This document shows, piece by piece, positions 27,327 through 37,389 of a DNA stretch of 64,000 bases. The translations under genes and the position numbers were made by a program. This DNA is from Paenibacillus wulumuqiensis. GTDB lineage: Bacteria; Bacillota; Bacilli; Paenibacillales; Paenibacillaceae. The notes beneath the pieces are model-generated. The model was not told where the DNA came from. It ran no database searches and worked only from the letters and a program-made list of their open reading frames with translations. Positions within the stretch are counted from its first letter, which is position 1, and the number at the start of each line of letters is the position of its first letter. The stretch is taken from assembly GCF_000971965.1 (NCBI RefSeq), contig NZ_LAQP01000001.1:310001-374000 (forward strand). The letters are read 5' to 3'.

Positions 27327-28460
27327 ATGAAGAAAGTTATCGTAATAGGAGCAGGGATTCTGGGTGCATCGACTGCCTATCAGCTGGCTCGGTCCGGAGC
27401 GGACGTGCTGATTGTAGATCGGCAGGATCAGGGACAGGCGACCGATGCGGCCGCCGGCATCATCTGCCCATGGCTATCCCAGCGGCGCAATCAGGCCTGG
27501 TATCGTCTGGCCAAGGGTGGAGCAAGGTTCTATCCGCAGCTGATCGGCGAACTGGAACGGGAGGGTGAGAGCGATACGGGCTATGCACAGGTAGGTGCAC
27601 TCAGTATCCATATCGATGCCGGGAAAATCGCCAAAATGGAAGAGCGGGCGCGTCTGCGCAGAGACGATGCACCGGAGATCGGCGAGATCACCGTACTGGA
27701 TGCGCAAGAGACCCGTCGACGCTTCCCGCTGCTGCAGGAGGGCTATCAGGCCGTGTATATCAGCGGGGCAGCACGTGTGGATGGACGCGCCCTGCGGGAT
27801 GCGCTGCTCCGATCGGCGGTGCGAAATGGAGCGACCATGATTCATGGGGACGCCGTACTGCAATTTGATGCTGGCAGCGTCACCGGCGTGCAGGTGGGGG
27901 AAGCGACTTATCCTGCAGACGAAGTGGCTATCTGTGCGGGAGCATGGGCACCTTCACTGCTGCAGCCGCTCGGAATTCATTTCCGGGTAAGCTATCAAAA
28001 AGCGCAGATTATGCATCTGCAGACAGCAGATCAGCCGAATACCGACAGCTGGCCAGTCGTGATTCCGCCTACCGATCAATATCTGCTCGCTTTTGAGGAC
28101 CAGAGAATCGTAATTGGGGCTACCCATGAGAATGATATTGAAGGATATGACACAAGAGTCACGGCCGGAGGCATGCAGGAAGTACTGAACAAAGGACTGG
28201 AAATGGCTCCCGGTCTGGCTGACAGTTCGCTGCAGGAAGTTCGGGTGGGATTCCGCCCATTTACACCCGGATTCCTGCCAGTCATTGGCAGAGTGCCTGG
28301 CTGGAGCGGACTGCTGGCGGCTAACGGACTCGGGGCATCCGGTCTGACGGCAGGTCCTTATCTGGGCAGCCAGCTGGCCAAACTGGCTCTCGGTATGGAG
28401 CCGGATATTAATATGGGGGACTATGATATCAGCGAGGCGATGGAGAATATCCAGGTGTAG
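27327..28460 (+). CDS. FAD-dependent oxidoreductase, DAO family (glycine oxidase/DadA-like)
   Basis: 377 residues. Dinucleotide-binding motif VIVIGAGILGASTAYQLAR at the N-terminus, AAAGIICPWLSQRR, an FAD-contact segment near residues 195-210 (VAICAGAWAPSLLQPLG), and the C-terminal GFRPFTPGFLPVIGRVP and NGLGASGLTAGPYLGSQLA typical of D-amino-acid oxidase family proteins. Members oxidise amines such as glycine, sarcosine or D-amino acids. No thi genes are adjacent, so a ThiO role is not supported. SD GAGGAACAGGAG precedes the ATG. A terminator follows. Confidence 0.85.
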   Translation: MKKVIVIGAGILGASTAYQLARSGADVLIVDRQDQGQATDAAAGIICPWLSQRRNQAWYRLAKGGARFYPQLIGELEREGESDTGYAQVGALSIHIDAGKIAKMEERARLRRDDAPEIGEITVLDAQETRRRFPLLQEGYQAVYISGAARVDGRALRDALLRSAVRNGATMIHGDAVLQFDAGSVTGVQVGEATYPADEVAICAGAWAPSLLQPLGIHFRVSYQKAQIMHLQTADQPNTDSWPVVIPPTDQYLLAFEDQRIVIGATHENDIEGYDTRVTAGGMQEVLNKGLEMAPGLADSSLQEVRVGFRPFTPGFLPVIGRVPGWSGLLAANGLGASGLTAGPYLGSQLAKLALGMEPDINMGDYDISEAMENIQV

Positions 28461-28500
28461 AATTTGCTTTCTTATGATGTGAAGAGTGATATGAAGATTG

Positions 28501-28532
28501 AAAAAGCAGCTGCGATGGCAGCTGCTTTTTTT
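28501..28532 (+). terminator. terminator after the DAO-family gene
   Basis: AAAAAGCAGCTG (28501-28512) pairs with CAGCTGCTTTTT (28519-28530), loop CGATGG, T-run. Confidence 0.9.
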
Positions 28533-28731
28533 GTCGACTGCCAACTTGAAATGATGCTTAACATGGTATTCTTTTCCATTGTATACTGATAGAGATGCTG
28601 GCTGGTAATCTGGTACATTTTAAGAAAAGTAAGGAAATCACTTTGGAAAAACAGCATGACAGGACAATCAGCGGCGGCAAATCACCAATCCTCATCCAAA
28701 TCGGTACGTTCGAAGGGAGCGCTATACAATA

Positions 28732-31700
28732 ATGAACACAGACATGCACCAACAGGAGAATGGCACATCAGCCAGGCTGTTCTGGCAGGAGTATCTGAAC
28801 AATATGGCAGAAGCATCCATACTGCCGCAGCGCTTGATGAACCTTAATCCAGCCCACAATACATATGAATCCATGCCGGATCTGCGAGAAGAAGTTTCTT
28901 TTTCGTTTCGTCCGGAGACGACTTCGCTCCTGTTGGAGCAAGCCAGCCAGAATGGGGTAGAGCCGGCCATCCTGCTGCAGACGATCTGGGGAATTGTGCT
29001 GCAAAAATACAATAACAGCGAACAGTCGATTTTTGGTGTATCCATTGCGGATGCCCACCTACAACCTTCCTCTGCCGACACTGCAGCCACTCTTGCCGGG
29101 ACCATTACGCCTGTACGTCTGATCACTTCGGCAGCGACGACTTTTCAGGAACTTCTGCAGGAAGCTCAGCGGTCATGGCAATTGGCGCAGGTCCATAATG
29201 TCTACAGTCTATCCGAGCTTCAAGAGATTGCAGGTGTATCCCATCCGCTCATTGATCATATTCTGACGTTGGAATATGGAGCGAACACGTCAAGTAAATG
29301 GGCAGGCGATCAGGCAGACACAGCTGCGGCCAACCTCCTGTCTACGCCATCATCAGTACAATCAGTAAATGCTGAGCGGATCGGCCCGAACAGCAGTATG
29401 ACAAATGTGGCAAATACCCATTCTCCTTTCAGCATTCGAATTCGGCTGGAACAGTCGCTAACCATTACGCTTTCCTATCATCCTGCAGTGTATCACCGTG
29501 ACCCTATGGAGGCGGTATGCCGCCATCTCGAGCAGGTCGCAGATACGGTGCTGCATCATCCCAACCTTCCTGTCTCTACCATTTCAATCCTCACTCCTGC
29601 AGAGCGCCAGCAGCTTATTCACACATTCAACGCCCAGACGCTGGAACTGCCAGTCGGCCAAACGATACATGAACTTTTTGAAAAAACAGTTCAGCGGCAG
29701 CCTGATGATATTGCCGTTGTCTTCGGCGAACAGTCGCTCACTTACCGGCAGCTGAACAGCCGGGCGAATCAGCTGGCGCGTGTTCTCCGCAGGAGAGGAG
29801 CCGGTCCGGATCAGGTGATCGCGATTATGGCTGCGCATTCTCTGAAGATGATTATTGGTGTACTGGGCATTGTCAAATCAGGAGCTGCCTACCTGCCCAT
29901 CGATTCATCCTATCCGGTGCAGCGGACTGCCTATATGCTGGAAGATAGCCGTACGACCCATCTGCTGATCCAGCCAGGAGTGAATATTCCTCCGGCTTAT
30001 CAAGGTACTGTAATCCCGCTTGAAGAATCCGTCTGGAGAGATGAGGAAGACCATAATGTGGAACCACTGCATCAGGGGCATCATCTGGCCTATGTCATTT
30101 ACACTTCCGGTTCCACCGGTCAGCCCAAAGGGGTCATGATCGAGCACCATACGCTGGTCAATCTGTGTGTCTGGCATAATCATGCTTTTCAGACGGGTCC
30201 TGCCGATCGCAGTACCAAGCTGGCCGGCTTTGGATTTGATGCTTCGGTATGGGAGACATTTCCGCCGCTGCTCTGCGGTATGACGCTGCATGTCATTAAT
30301 GAAAGTATTCGGGGAGATATTTATGCACTGCAAAGGTATTTCACAGCCCATAGCATTACGGTAGCCTTCCTGCCGACCCAGCTGGCTGTGCAGTTTATGG
30401 AGCTGGATCATTCGTCTCTGCGTCTGCTGCTCATCGGTGGAGAGAGGATTCAGCAGTTCAAGCCGCAATCCTATACAGTCGTGAACAATTATGGTCCTAC
30501 GGAAAATACAGTGGTCACTACAAGCGGGGTACTGGACGCGGAATCACCGGTGCTGACGATCGGCAAGCCGGTCATCAATCATCAGGTACACATTCTCGAC
30601 CGTACAGGCCAGCTGCAGCCGGTCGGTGTGCCCGGAGAACTATGTGTATCCGGCAGCGGACTGGCCCGGGGTTATCTCCATCGTCCGGAGCTAACGGCAG
30701 AGCGGTTTACAGAGCATCCGGCCATACCGGGAGGGAGGATCTACCGCACCGGAGACCTGGCCCGCTGGCTGCCGGATGGACAGATTGAGTATCTGGGACG
30801 ACTGGATGAGCAGGTGAAGATTCGCGGTTATCGGATCGAACCCGGTGAAATCGATGTGCAGCTGATGAAGCATTCTGCCATTCGCGAATGCCTGACTATC
30901 GCAAGGCAGGATCAGGAGGGACATGCGTATCTCTGTACCTATATTGTCGCTGCCGGAACTTGGACGACGGCGGAGCTGCGCGCACATATTTTGCAGACTT
31001 TACCGGAGTATATGATTCCGGCACATTTTGTACCGATGGATCAGCTGCCGGTCACGGCGAATGGTAAAGTAAACAAGTCCGCACTGCCGGAACCCCAAGG
31101 TTATTCGCCTTCCGTATCTGCCGATCCGGACACAGCGACCGAGATCAAGCTTGCTGCTATTTTCAAGGACGTACTCGGCGTGCCGCAGGCTGGCAGGGAC
31201 GATCACTTTTTTGAAATGGGCGGACATTCTTTGAAAGCGATGACCATGGTCTCTCGAATTTATCGGGAGATGAATATCGATATTCCACTGAACGAAGTCT
31301 TCCTGCGGCCAACGATCAAGGAGCTGGCTGCTTATATCGATCAGACCGAATTGACCCTATTCGAGGGTATCTCCAAAGCGCCCGAACAGGACTACTATCC
31401 GGTCTCATCCGCACAGCGCCGCATGTATATGGTACAGAATATTCAGCAGACTGCGACGACCGGCTACAATATCCCGCTGGTTTTTGAAATGAAAGGCAAG
31501 CTCGATGCAGGACAGCTTCAATCGGCGCTGCAGATGCTTATTCAGCGACATGAGAGCCTGCGGACTTCCTTTCATATGGTGGAAGGAGAGCTGATGCAGC
31601 GTATCCATACCTATATATCCTGGAATATGGAGATTTATGAGACGACATCAGATGAGCTGCAGACAGGATTCCAGGGACTGGTCCGGCCATTCGATCTGGC

Positions 31701-34700
31701 TCATGCGCCGCTGCTTCGCGCCGATCTGTGCCGGATCGGGCAGGATCATCATGTGCTGATGCTGGATATGCATCATATTATTGCAGATGGAGTATCCAGC
31801 AAGATACTGCTCGAAGATCTGATGCAGCTGTATCAGGGCAGGGAACTGCCTGCACTGTCGCTTCAATATCGGGATTATGCCGTCTGGCAGCAGTCCCAAA
31901 TGAATATGCCACAATGGCGTGAACATCAGCAGCACTGGCTGCAGCAGCTCGAAGGGGAACTGCCGGTACTGGAGCTGCCTACCGATTACCCGCGCCCTGC
32001 CGTGCAGGAATACAGCGGGGATATATGGAGATTCCGCATCGATGCCGGATTGACCCGGGATATGGAGCAGCTGTGCCTGAAGCATGGAGTTACGCTGCAT
32101 ATGCTCATGCTGGCCGTTTTCCATCTGCTGTTGTCCAGATATACCGGACAGCAGGATATGATCACCGGTTCTCCGATTGCCGGGCGTCCTCATGCCGATG
32201 TGCAGCCGATTGTGGGCATGTTCGTCAATCTGCTGGCGCTGCGCACACAGCCTGTGCTCGGCCAATCATTTACCGATTACCTGCTTCAATGTAAAGAAAC
32301 GATGCTGCAGGCGTACACCCATGCCGATTATCCATTTGAAGAACTGGTGGAACAGCTGGAGCTGCAGCGGGATGTGAGCCGGCATCCGCTGTTTGATGTG
32401 CTGTTTACAGTGCAGAATTTTGAAAAGTCGGCGGTGCATGTACCGGATCTGGAGATGAATCCAATCGATCTGGACTGGAATCCTTCCAAGTTCGCCATGA
32501 ACTGGACCGTAGTCGAGGGAGATTCGCTGGATGTCTCAGTGGAGTACAGTACCCGTCTGTTCCGATCCTCGACGATCCGGCAGATGACGGAACATTATAC
32601 GGAACTGCTGAGACAGATTGTAGATCAGCCGGAACGCAATCATACAGAACTTATGATGATCACTGCCGAGGAACGTGAACAGCTGATTGTCACCTTTAAT
32701 CAAACGGCCGCTCCTTACCCGAGAGAACAGACCATTCATGAGCTATTCGAGCGGCAGTGCCGCCTTAATCCGCAGCGTCCGGCCGTTATTATGGAGGATC
32801 ATCAGCTGACCTACGCCGAGCTGAATACACAGGCGAATCAACTGGCTCATACCCTCATCCAATGCGGGGTAAGAGAGAATCAGATCGTAGGACTAATTAC
32901 CGAACGTTCGCCGGAGATGATTGTGTCCATACTGGCGATTCTCAAGGCAGGCGCTGCCTATCTGCCGGTAGATCCGGCGCATCCTGTAGAGCGCATCCGT
33001 CATATGCTGACAGACAGTGAGGCGCCGCTGGTTATCGTTCAGCACAGGGAATTATGGACAGGCGTTGACAGCTACGAAGGCGATATTCTGTACCTCTCGG
33101 ATCAGCCCGGACAATCTCAGCCGGTTCATTCTCCATCCACGGCAGTCACGGCAGAGCAGCTGGCTTATGTCATGTATACTTCCGGTTCAACCGGCCAGCC
33201 CAAAGGCGTAATGGTGACACACCGGAATGTAGTGAAAACGGTCGTTAATAACGGTTTTCTGGAGATTACACCGGAAGACCGAATTCTGCAGCTGTCCAAT
33301 TACGCGTTTGACGGTTCGACCTTCGATATCTACGGAGCCCTGCTGCACGGTGCTGCTCTCGTACTGGTTACACGTGATCAGCTGCTTAATCCGGTAGCGC
33401 TTATCACTTCCATTCGTGAGCAGCATATCTCGGTGGCCCTGATGACGGTAGCACTGTTCAACACACTGGTGGAAGTCGATCTGGACGGACTAAGAGGACT
33501 GCGCAAGCTGCTGTTTGGCGGCGAGCAGGCATCACGAACCCATGTGGAAAAGGCGCTTCGTACACTGGGAGAAGGCACGCTCATCAATGTCTATGGACCT
33601 ACCGAAGCGACCGTATGCGCAGCAGCATGGCTGGTCAATCAAGCTGTATTGGATAACGGTCAGCTGCCGATCGGCCGTCCGATACACAATACAACACTGT
33701 ATATTCTGAATTCGTCCATGCAGCCGCAGCCGATCGGGGTGACCGGTGAGCTCTGGATCGGTGGCGAAGGCGTATCTGCAGGCTACCTGCGGCGGCCAGA
33801 GCTTACTGCAGAGCGATTTATCGAGAATCCGTGGATGCCGGGTACATGTATGTACCGATCCGGTGATCTGGCCCGCTGGCTACCCGACGGCAATGTGGAT
33901 TACCAGGGACGGATCGATGAACAGGTGAAGATTCGCGGCAACCGGATCGAGCTGGGAGAAATTGAAGCCGGACTGCTGGAACATCCGGCTGTCCAGGAAG
34001 CGGTTGTACTCGCTCTAAAAAAGGGCCTTTCCTATTCCAGCCTGTGTGCCTATATCGTTACTACAGGAGAATGGACAGACAGTGAACTGAAAACTCATCT
34101 GAATGTGCGGATGCCTGACTATATGATTCCTTCCCGGTTTATGGCTATAGAGCAGCTGCCGCTCACGTCCAACGGCAAAGTGGATAAACGGGCACTGCCT
34201 GTACCGCATATCGATGAGGAGCATGACAGAGTTGCTCCACGTACAGAAACCGAGACCCGGTTGATCCGGATCGCTGCCGAAGTACTCGAAATGGCACCCG
34301 AACAGATCAGCGTAACCGACAATCTGTTCGATATCGGCGGTCACTCGCTCAGTATTCTGAAAATGATCGGCAAAGCCCATACGATCGGTTGGAAGCTGGA
34401 GATGAAGGACTTCTACATCTACCGTTCCTTTGCAGAGCTTGCCCGGAAAATAGATACCGGGAATCTGCATGCTGAAGTAGTGGTGCCCAGGGCATTTACT
34501 CCCGGTATTCCGGTACCTATTCCATCTGTACCGGTTCAGGGCAGAAGCAGTTCTCCCCAATCAATTCTGCTGCTGGGTGCGACCGGATTCCTTGGCATTC
34601 ATGTGCTGCATGAGCTGTTGACCTCCACGACTGCCCGGATTACCTGTCTGATCCGCGCTCGCAATACAGAGCAGGCGCATGAGAGGCTTGAAGAGAAGCT

Positions 34701-35709
34701 GCAGTTCTATTTTGCCAGCCTCTACAGTCCAGATAGACTTGCCGAGTGGATGAACCGGATCGATGTACGGCATGGAGATATCGCCGAGCCAGGATGGGGA
34801 TGGAGTGATACCGCGATGCAGACACTGGGCGAGTCTGTTGAAGCGGTGATTCATACCGCAGCTCTGGTGAAGCATTACGGATTCTATGAAGAGTTTGAGC
34901 GGGTAAATGTGCAGGGAACGCGTCATGCGGCCGATTTCTGCGCAAGGTTCAGTCTTCCTCTGCATTATGTGTCCACGCTCAGTGTGTCCGGTTCGTATGC
35001 GCCGGAGAGTCAGATGGATCTGCCGTTTACGGAAAAGGATCTGTATATCGGCCAGAATTATTATTCCAATGTGTATCTGCGCAGCAAGTTCGAAGCCGAA
35101 GCGCTGCTGGTAGAGGCGCTGCGGGAAGGGCTTGATGTATCCATTTACCGGGTCGGCAATCTGACCGGACGGTATACGGATGGACAGTTCCAGGAGAATA
35201 TACAGGAGAATATGTTTTATCTCTCACTGAAAGCACTGGCGATGATGGAGGGCGCCGAGCCTGCGATCATGCAGGAAAAGGTCGATCTTACACCAGTAGA
35301 CATATGCGCAGCCGCGATTGTGAGATTGATGCACACTCCAGAGCTGCAGGAGAGAGTATTCCATCTGCATAATCCGCATTATGCCAGTTATGCCGATATC
35401 TACGCAGCATTGATCGAACAGGGATTCCAGCTTACGACGATGAGTCGTGAAGAGTGGGAGACCAGACGACAGGAGCTGCACTCTAGGGATCAAGTGCTGG
35501 CCGGGATTGTGACGACGTTGTTTGATTCCACCGAGCCGGTGAATATCCGGATTGATGTGAAGCATACAGTGGATATGTTGAATACGATCGGATTTGCCTA
35601 TCCTGTACCGGATATGGCTTATTTCAGGAAAATGATCGCTTATGCAGTGCAGTCAGGATTTATGGATCTGCAGCATTCCCGGCATTTTGCTTCATCTTCA
35701 TCCAAATAG
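28732..35709 (+). CDS. dimodular NRPS with terminal reductase, C*-A-T-C-A-T-R (aureusimine/pyrazinone type)
   Basis: 2325 residues. Residues about 1-290 are only the C-terminal half of a condensation domain, without HHxxxDG. A1 (about 310-785; YTSGSTGQPKG, NGKVNKSAL) reads D-A-W-F-L-G-N-V-V-K at the specificity positions, the known leucine code. T1: S833 in EMGGHSLKAM. Complete C domain with HHIIADG (His1014-1015). A2 (about 1334-1813) reads D-G-F-L-L-G-V-V-C-K, hydrophobic but not one I can assign. T2: S1872 in DIGGHSLSIL. Reductase (about 1940-2325): LLGATGFLG, Y2115-x3-K2119. Staphylococcal AusA has the same plan and releases a dipeptide aldehyde that cyclises to a pyrazinone. No PPTase, exporter or regulator is adjacent. 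AAGGGAG lies 12 bases before the ATG. Confidence 0.9.
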   Translation: MNTDMHQQENGTSARLFWQEYLNNMAEASILPQRLMNLNPAHNTYESMPDLREEVSFSFRPETTSLLLEQASQNGVEPAILLQTIWGIVLQKYNNSEQSIFGVSIADAHLQPSSADTAATLAGTITPVRLITSAATTFQELLQEAQRSWQLAQVHNVYSLSELQEIAGVSHPLIDHILTLEYGANTSSKWAGDQADTAAANLLSTPSSVQSVNAERIGPNSSMTNVANTHSPFSIRIRLEQSLTITLSYHPAVYHRDPMEAVCRHLEQVADTVLHHPNLPVSTISILTPAERQQLIHTFNAQTLELPVGQTIHELFEKTVQRQPDDIAVVFGEQSLTYRQLNSRANQLARVLRRRGAGPDQVIAIMAAHSLKMIIGVLGIVKSGAAYLPIDSSYPVQRTAYMLEDSRTTHLLIQPGVNIPPAYQGTVIPLEESVWRDEEDHNVEPLHQGHHLAYVIYTSGSTGQPKGVMIEHHTLVNLCVWHNHAFQTGPADRSTKLAGFGFDASVWETFPPLLCGMTLHVINESIRGDIYALQRYFTAHSITVAFLPTQLAVQFMELDHSSLRLLLIGGERIQQFKPQSYTVVNNYGPTENTVVTTSGVLDAESPVLTIGKPVINHQVHILDRTGQLQPVGVPGELCVSGSGLARGYLHRPELTAERFTEHPAIPGGRIYRTGDLARWLPDGQIEYLGRLDEQVKIRGYRIEPGEIDVQLMKHSAIRECLTIARQDQEGHAYLCTYIVAAGTWTTAELRAHILQTLPEYMIPAHFVPMDQLPVTANGKVNKSALPEPQGYSPSVSADPDTATEIKLAAIFKDVLGVPQAGRDDHFFEMGGHSLKAMTMVSRIYREMNIDIPLNEVFLRPTIKELAAYIDQTELTLFEGISKAPEQDYYPVSSAQRRMYMVQNIQQTATTGYNIPLVFEMKGKLDAGQLQSALQMLIQRHESLRTSFHMVEGELMQRIHTYISWNMEIYETTSDELQTGFQGLVRPFDLAHAPLLRADLCRIGQDHHVLMLDMHHIIADGVSSKILLEDLMQLYQGRELPALSLQYRDYAVWQQSQMNMPQWREHQQHWLQQLEGELPVLELPTDYPRPAVQEYSGDIWRFRIDAGLTRDMEQLCLKHGVTLHMLMLAVFHLLLSRYTGQQDMITGSPIAGRPHADVQPIVGMFVNLLALRTQPVLGQSFTDYLLQCKETMLQAYTHADYPFEELVEQLELQRDVSRHPLFDVLFTVQNFEKSAVHVPDLEMNPIDLDWNPSKFAMNWTVVEGDSLDVSVEYSTRLFRSSTIRQMTEHYTELLRQIVDQPERNHTELMMITAEEREQLIVTFNQTAAPYPREQTIHELFERQCRLNPQRPAVIMEDHQLTYAELNTQANQLAHTLIQCGVRENQIVGLITERSPEMIVSILAILKAGAAYLPVDPAHPVERIRHMLTDSEAPLVIVQHRELWTGVDSYEGDILYLSDQPGQSQPVHSPSTAVTAEQLAYVMYTSGSTGQPKGVMVTHRNVVKTVVNNGFLEITPEDRILQLSNYAFDGSTFDIYGALLHGAALVLVTRDQLLNPVALITSIREQHISVALMTVALFNTLVEVDLDGLRGLRKLLFGGEQASRTHVEKALRTLGEGTLINVYGPTEATVCAAAWLVNQAVLDNGQLPIGRPIHNTTLYILNSSMQPQPIGVTGELWIGGEGVSAGYLRRPELTAERFIENPWMPGTCMYRSGDLARWLPDGNVDYQGRIDEQVKIRGNRIELGEIEAGLLEHPAVQEAVVLALKKGLSYSSLCAYIVTTGEWTDSELKTHLNVRMPDYMIPSRFMAIEQLPLTSNGKVDKRALPVPHIDEEHDRVAPRTETETRLIRIAAEVLEMAPEQISVTDNLFDIGGHSLSILKMIGKAHTIGWKLEMKDFYIYRSFAELARKIDTGNLHAEVVVPRAFTPGIPVPIPSVPVQGRSSSPQSILLLGATGFLGIHVLHELLTSTTARITCLIRARNTEQAHERLEEKLQFYFASLYSPDRLAEWMNRIDVRHGDIAEPGWGWSDTAMQTLGESVEAVIHTAALVKHYGFYEEFERVNVQGTRHAADFCARFSLPLHYVSTLSVSGSYAPESQMDLPFTEKDLYIGQNYYSNVYLRSKFEAEALLVEALREGLDVSIYRVGNLTGRYTDGQFQENIQENMFYLSLKALAMMEGAEPAIMQEKVDLTPVDICAAAIVRLMHTPELQERVFHLHNPHYASYADIYAALIEQGFQLTTMSREEWETRRQELHSRDQVLAGIVTTLFDSTEPVNIRIDVKHTVDMLNTIGFAYPVPDMAYFRKMIAYAVQSGFMDLQHSRHFASSSSK

Positions 35710-35742
35710 CGCACAGCAGCAGCGGATAGACTGCACAGAACG

Positions 35743-35798
35743 AAACACCCCAAAGGCAAGAGTTGGCTGTAGCCGAGACTCCTGCTTTTGGGGTGTTT
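35743..35798. terminator. bidirectional terminator after the NRPS gene
   Basis: AAACACCCCAAAGGCAAG (35743-35760) pairs with CTGCTTTTGGGGTGTTT (35782-35798), with an inner imperfect stem. It lies between the NRPS gene and the converging small secreted protein genes. Confidence 0.75.
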
Positions 35799-35824
35799 AT
35801 GTGGTGAGATGAGGTTTTAAACGA

Positions 35825-36289
35825 TCAAGCCCAGCGGTCAAACCAATAGATATCCGTGATAATCTCCTGATCCATCGGAACTCCATAAGTCTCGTGCAGC
35901 CATTCCAGACTGTTGATCTTGTCTTTGACCACTTTGGCTTCTTCCGGGGTCAGCTCTTTGTCGATGACCTTGATCACGATATAGCCGCTCCAGAAATCAT
36001 AAAAGATAACCGGTGCTCCAATGGCTTGCTCGAGAGCTTGATAGAAACGGACACGCGGCTCACTGTCGCCCGCCATGATCGTATCCATAAAATCGATAGA
36101 AAAGCGTACACTATGGTAATTCTCGACACCCTGATAGCGAGAAGACGCCACAGCCGCTGCTTCGTTGCTGACAGCCGCTGTAGAAGAGACCGAATCCGAT
36201 TTCTGTAGATCGGCTGCAGAAGCGGACGCTGCATTGACAGTTATAGCAAGCAGGGACGCAGACAGTAGAAGAGCAGACCAATTTTTCAT
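35825..36289 (-). CDS. small secreted protein of unknown function, paralog A
   Basis: 154 residues from the ATG at 36289, chosen because GGGAGG lies eight bases upstream; an ORF start at 36310 has no such site. Signal peptide (about 1-26, LLLSASLLAITVNAASASAA), then a low-complexity Ser/Ala/Val linker (about 30-55), then a compact domain of about 95 residues with YHSVRFSIDFMDTIMAGD, QALEQAIGAPVIFYDFW, KVIDKELTPEEAKVVKDKIN and a Trp-rich end YWFDRW. I do not recognise the family. It is a tandem duplicate of the next gene, 39 bp apart on the same strand, and lies second in that pair. Confidence 0.75.
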   Translation of the reverse strand: MKNWSALLLSASLLAITVNAASASAADLQKSDSVSSTAAVSNEAAAVASSRYQGVENYHSVRFSIDFMDTIMAGDSEPRVRFYQALEQAIGAPVIFYDFWSGYIVIKVIDKELTPEEAKVVKDKINSLEWLHETYGVPMDQEIITDIYWFDRWA

Positions 36290-36328
36290 AGTAAAACCTC
36301 CCAGATTCATTAAGTGAAATGGTACTCC

Positions 36329-36790
36329 TCATTCCCAGCGGTCAAACCAGTAAATCTCCGTAATAATCTCCTGATCCATTGGAACTTCATAAGCCTCATG
36401 CAGCCATTCCAGACTGTTGATCTTGTCCTTGACTGCTTTGGCTTCTTCCGGAGACAGCTGTTTGTCGATGACCTTGATTATGATACGGTCATTCCAGAAA
36501 TCATAAAAAATAACCGGTGCTCCAATAGCTTCTTCGAGAGCCTGATAAAACCGTCCACGTATGTCTGTATCTCCGAGCATAATCGTATCCATGAAATCGA
36601 AGGAAAAGTGAACACTATGATAATTTTCTTCTCCCTGACTGACGGAAGCCTGTACGGATGATGCCTGATGTCTGTTCGCAGCTGTAGAAGAGACGGAATC
36701 GGACTTGGCGTTAGCGGCAGAAGCAGACGTTGCACTGACAGTGACAGCAAGCAGAGAGACGGACAACATAAAAGCGGACCACTTTGTCAT
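36329..36790 (-). CDS. small secreted protein of unknown function, paralog B
   Basis: 153 residues from the ATG at 36790, preceded by AGGAGG; the longer ORF from 36883 has no ribosome site near its start. It has the same organisation as paralog A: signal peptide ending SATSASA, a Ser/Ala-rich linker, then a domain with HSVHFSFDFMDTIMLGD, QALEEAIGAPVIFYDFWND and EIYWFDRWE. The globular part is roughly 80 percent identical by eye, while the linker is diverged. Both copies keep their own ribosome site, so the pair was probably made by tandem duplication of a whole gene. Confidence 0.75.
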   Translation of the reverse strand: MTKWSAFMLSVSLLAVTVSATSASAANAKSDSVSSTAANRHQASSVQASVSQGEENYHSVHFSFDFMDTIMLGDTDIRGRFYQALEEAIGAPVIFYDFWNDRIIIKVIDKQLSPEEAKAVKDKINSLEWLHEAYEVPMDQEIITEIYWFDRWE

Positions 36791-37071
36791 TGTAAAACCT
36801 CCTGTATAAATGATGATATTGTCCAAAGCCATGTGGTATGTATTTGATCCATCTCCGGTGTGAGTGTATGGATTTGGATACAACTCGAGTATATATGAAT
36901 TTTATTTTCTTTAATATCCTTTAATTGTAAAATTATTCTATAATATTGTGACAGTATTACAGTTTATTTGCTTTCTGTTACCTGATTGCTGTGTACATGG
37001 TATTAGAAGTGATTAAGCCAGCTTGAAGGTAGGGTATTCATGCTTATGATTTATTTAGAGGAGGTTACCAT

Positions 37072-37307
37072 ATGTGTGGACGATTCACGCTGCTAACGGA
37101 TATCGAGCAGATCCGGCAGTCTTTTCATATAGTGCCAAAGCTTCATTTCGTTCGCTTATTGCCCGGCACCGGGTGGTAATCCTGGCAGATGGATACTACG
37201 AATGGAAAAAAGATGGCAAGGAGAAGCAGCCGTACCGTTTTCGAGGAAGTGCCTTTGAATTCCAAATAACAATGATACACGTCTGGAACATTTTTCAGGC
37301 TTGTTGA
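37072..37307 (+). pseudogene. remnant of an SRAP (YedK/HMCES) gene
   Basis: AGGAGG and ATG at 37072 begin MCGRFTLLTDIEQIRQSF, the hallmark start of SRAP proteins with catalytic Cys2, which crosslink to abasic sites in single-stranded DNA. This frame stops after 35 residues. In another frame, from about 37127, follows the family's central segment AKASFRSLIARHRVV, ILADGYYEWKKDGK and KQPYRFR, then unrelated residues. About 50-60 codons between the two parts and the whole C-terminal half are missing, so the gene is dead although its translation start is intact. Confidence 0.8.
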
Positions 37308-37389
37308 ATCTGGATTTATGTACAGAACATTTGCTATATTATAGGAATTAAGATTACAGCTCTACATTTGCAATAAGGGAGGATTTAAC

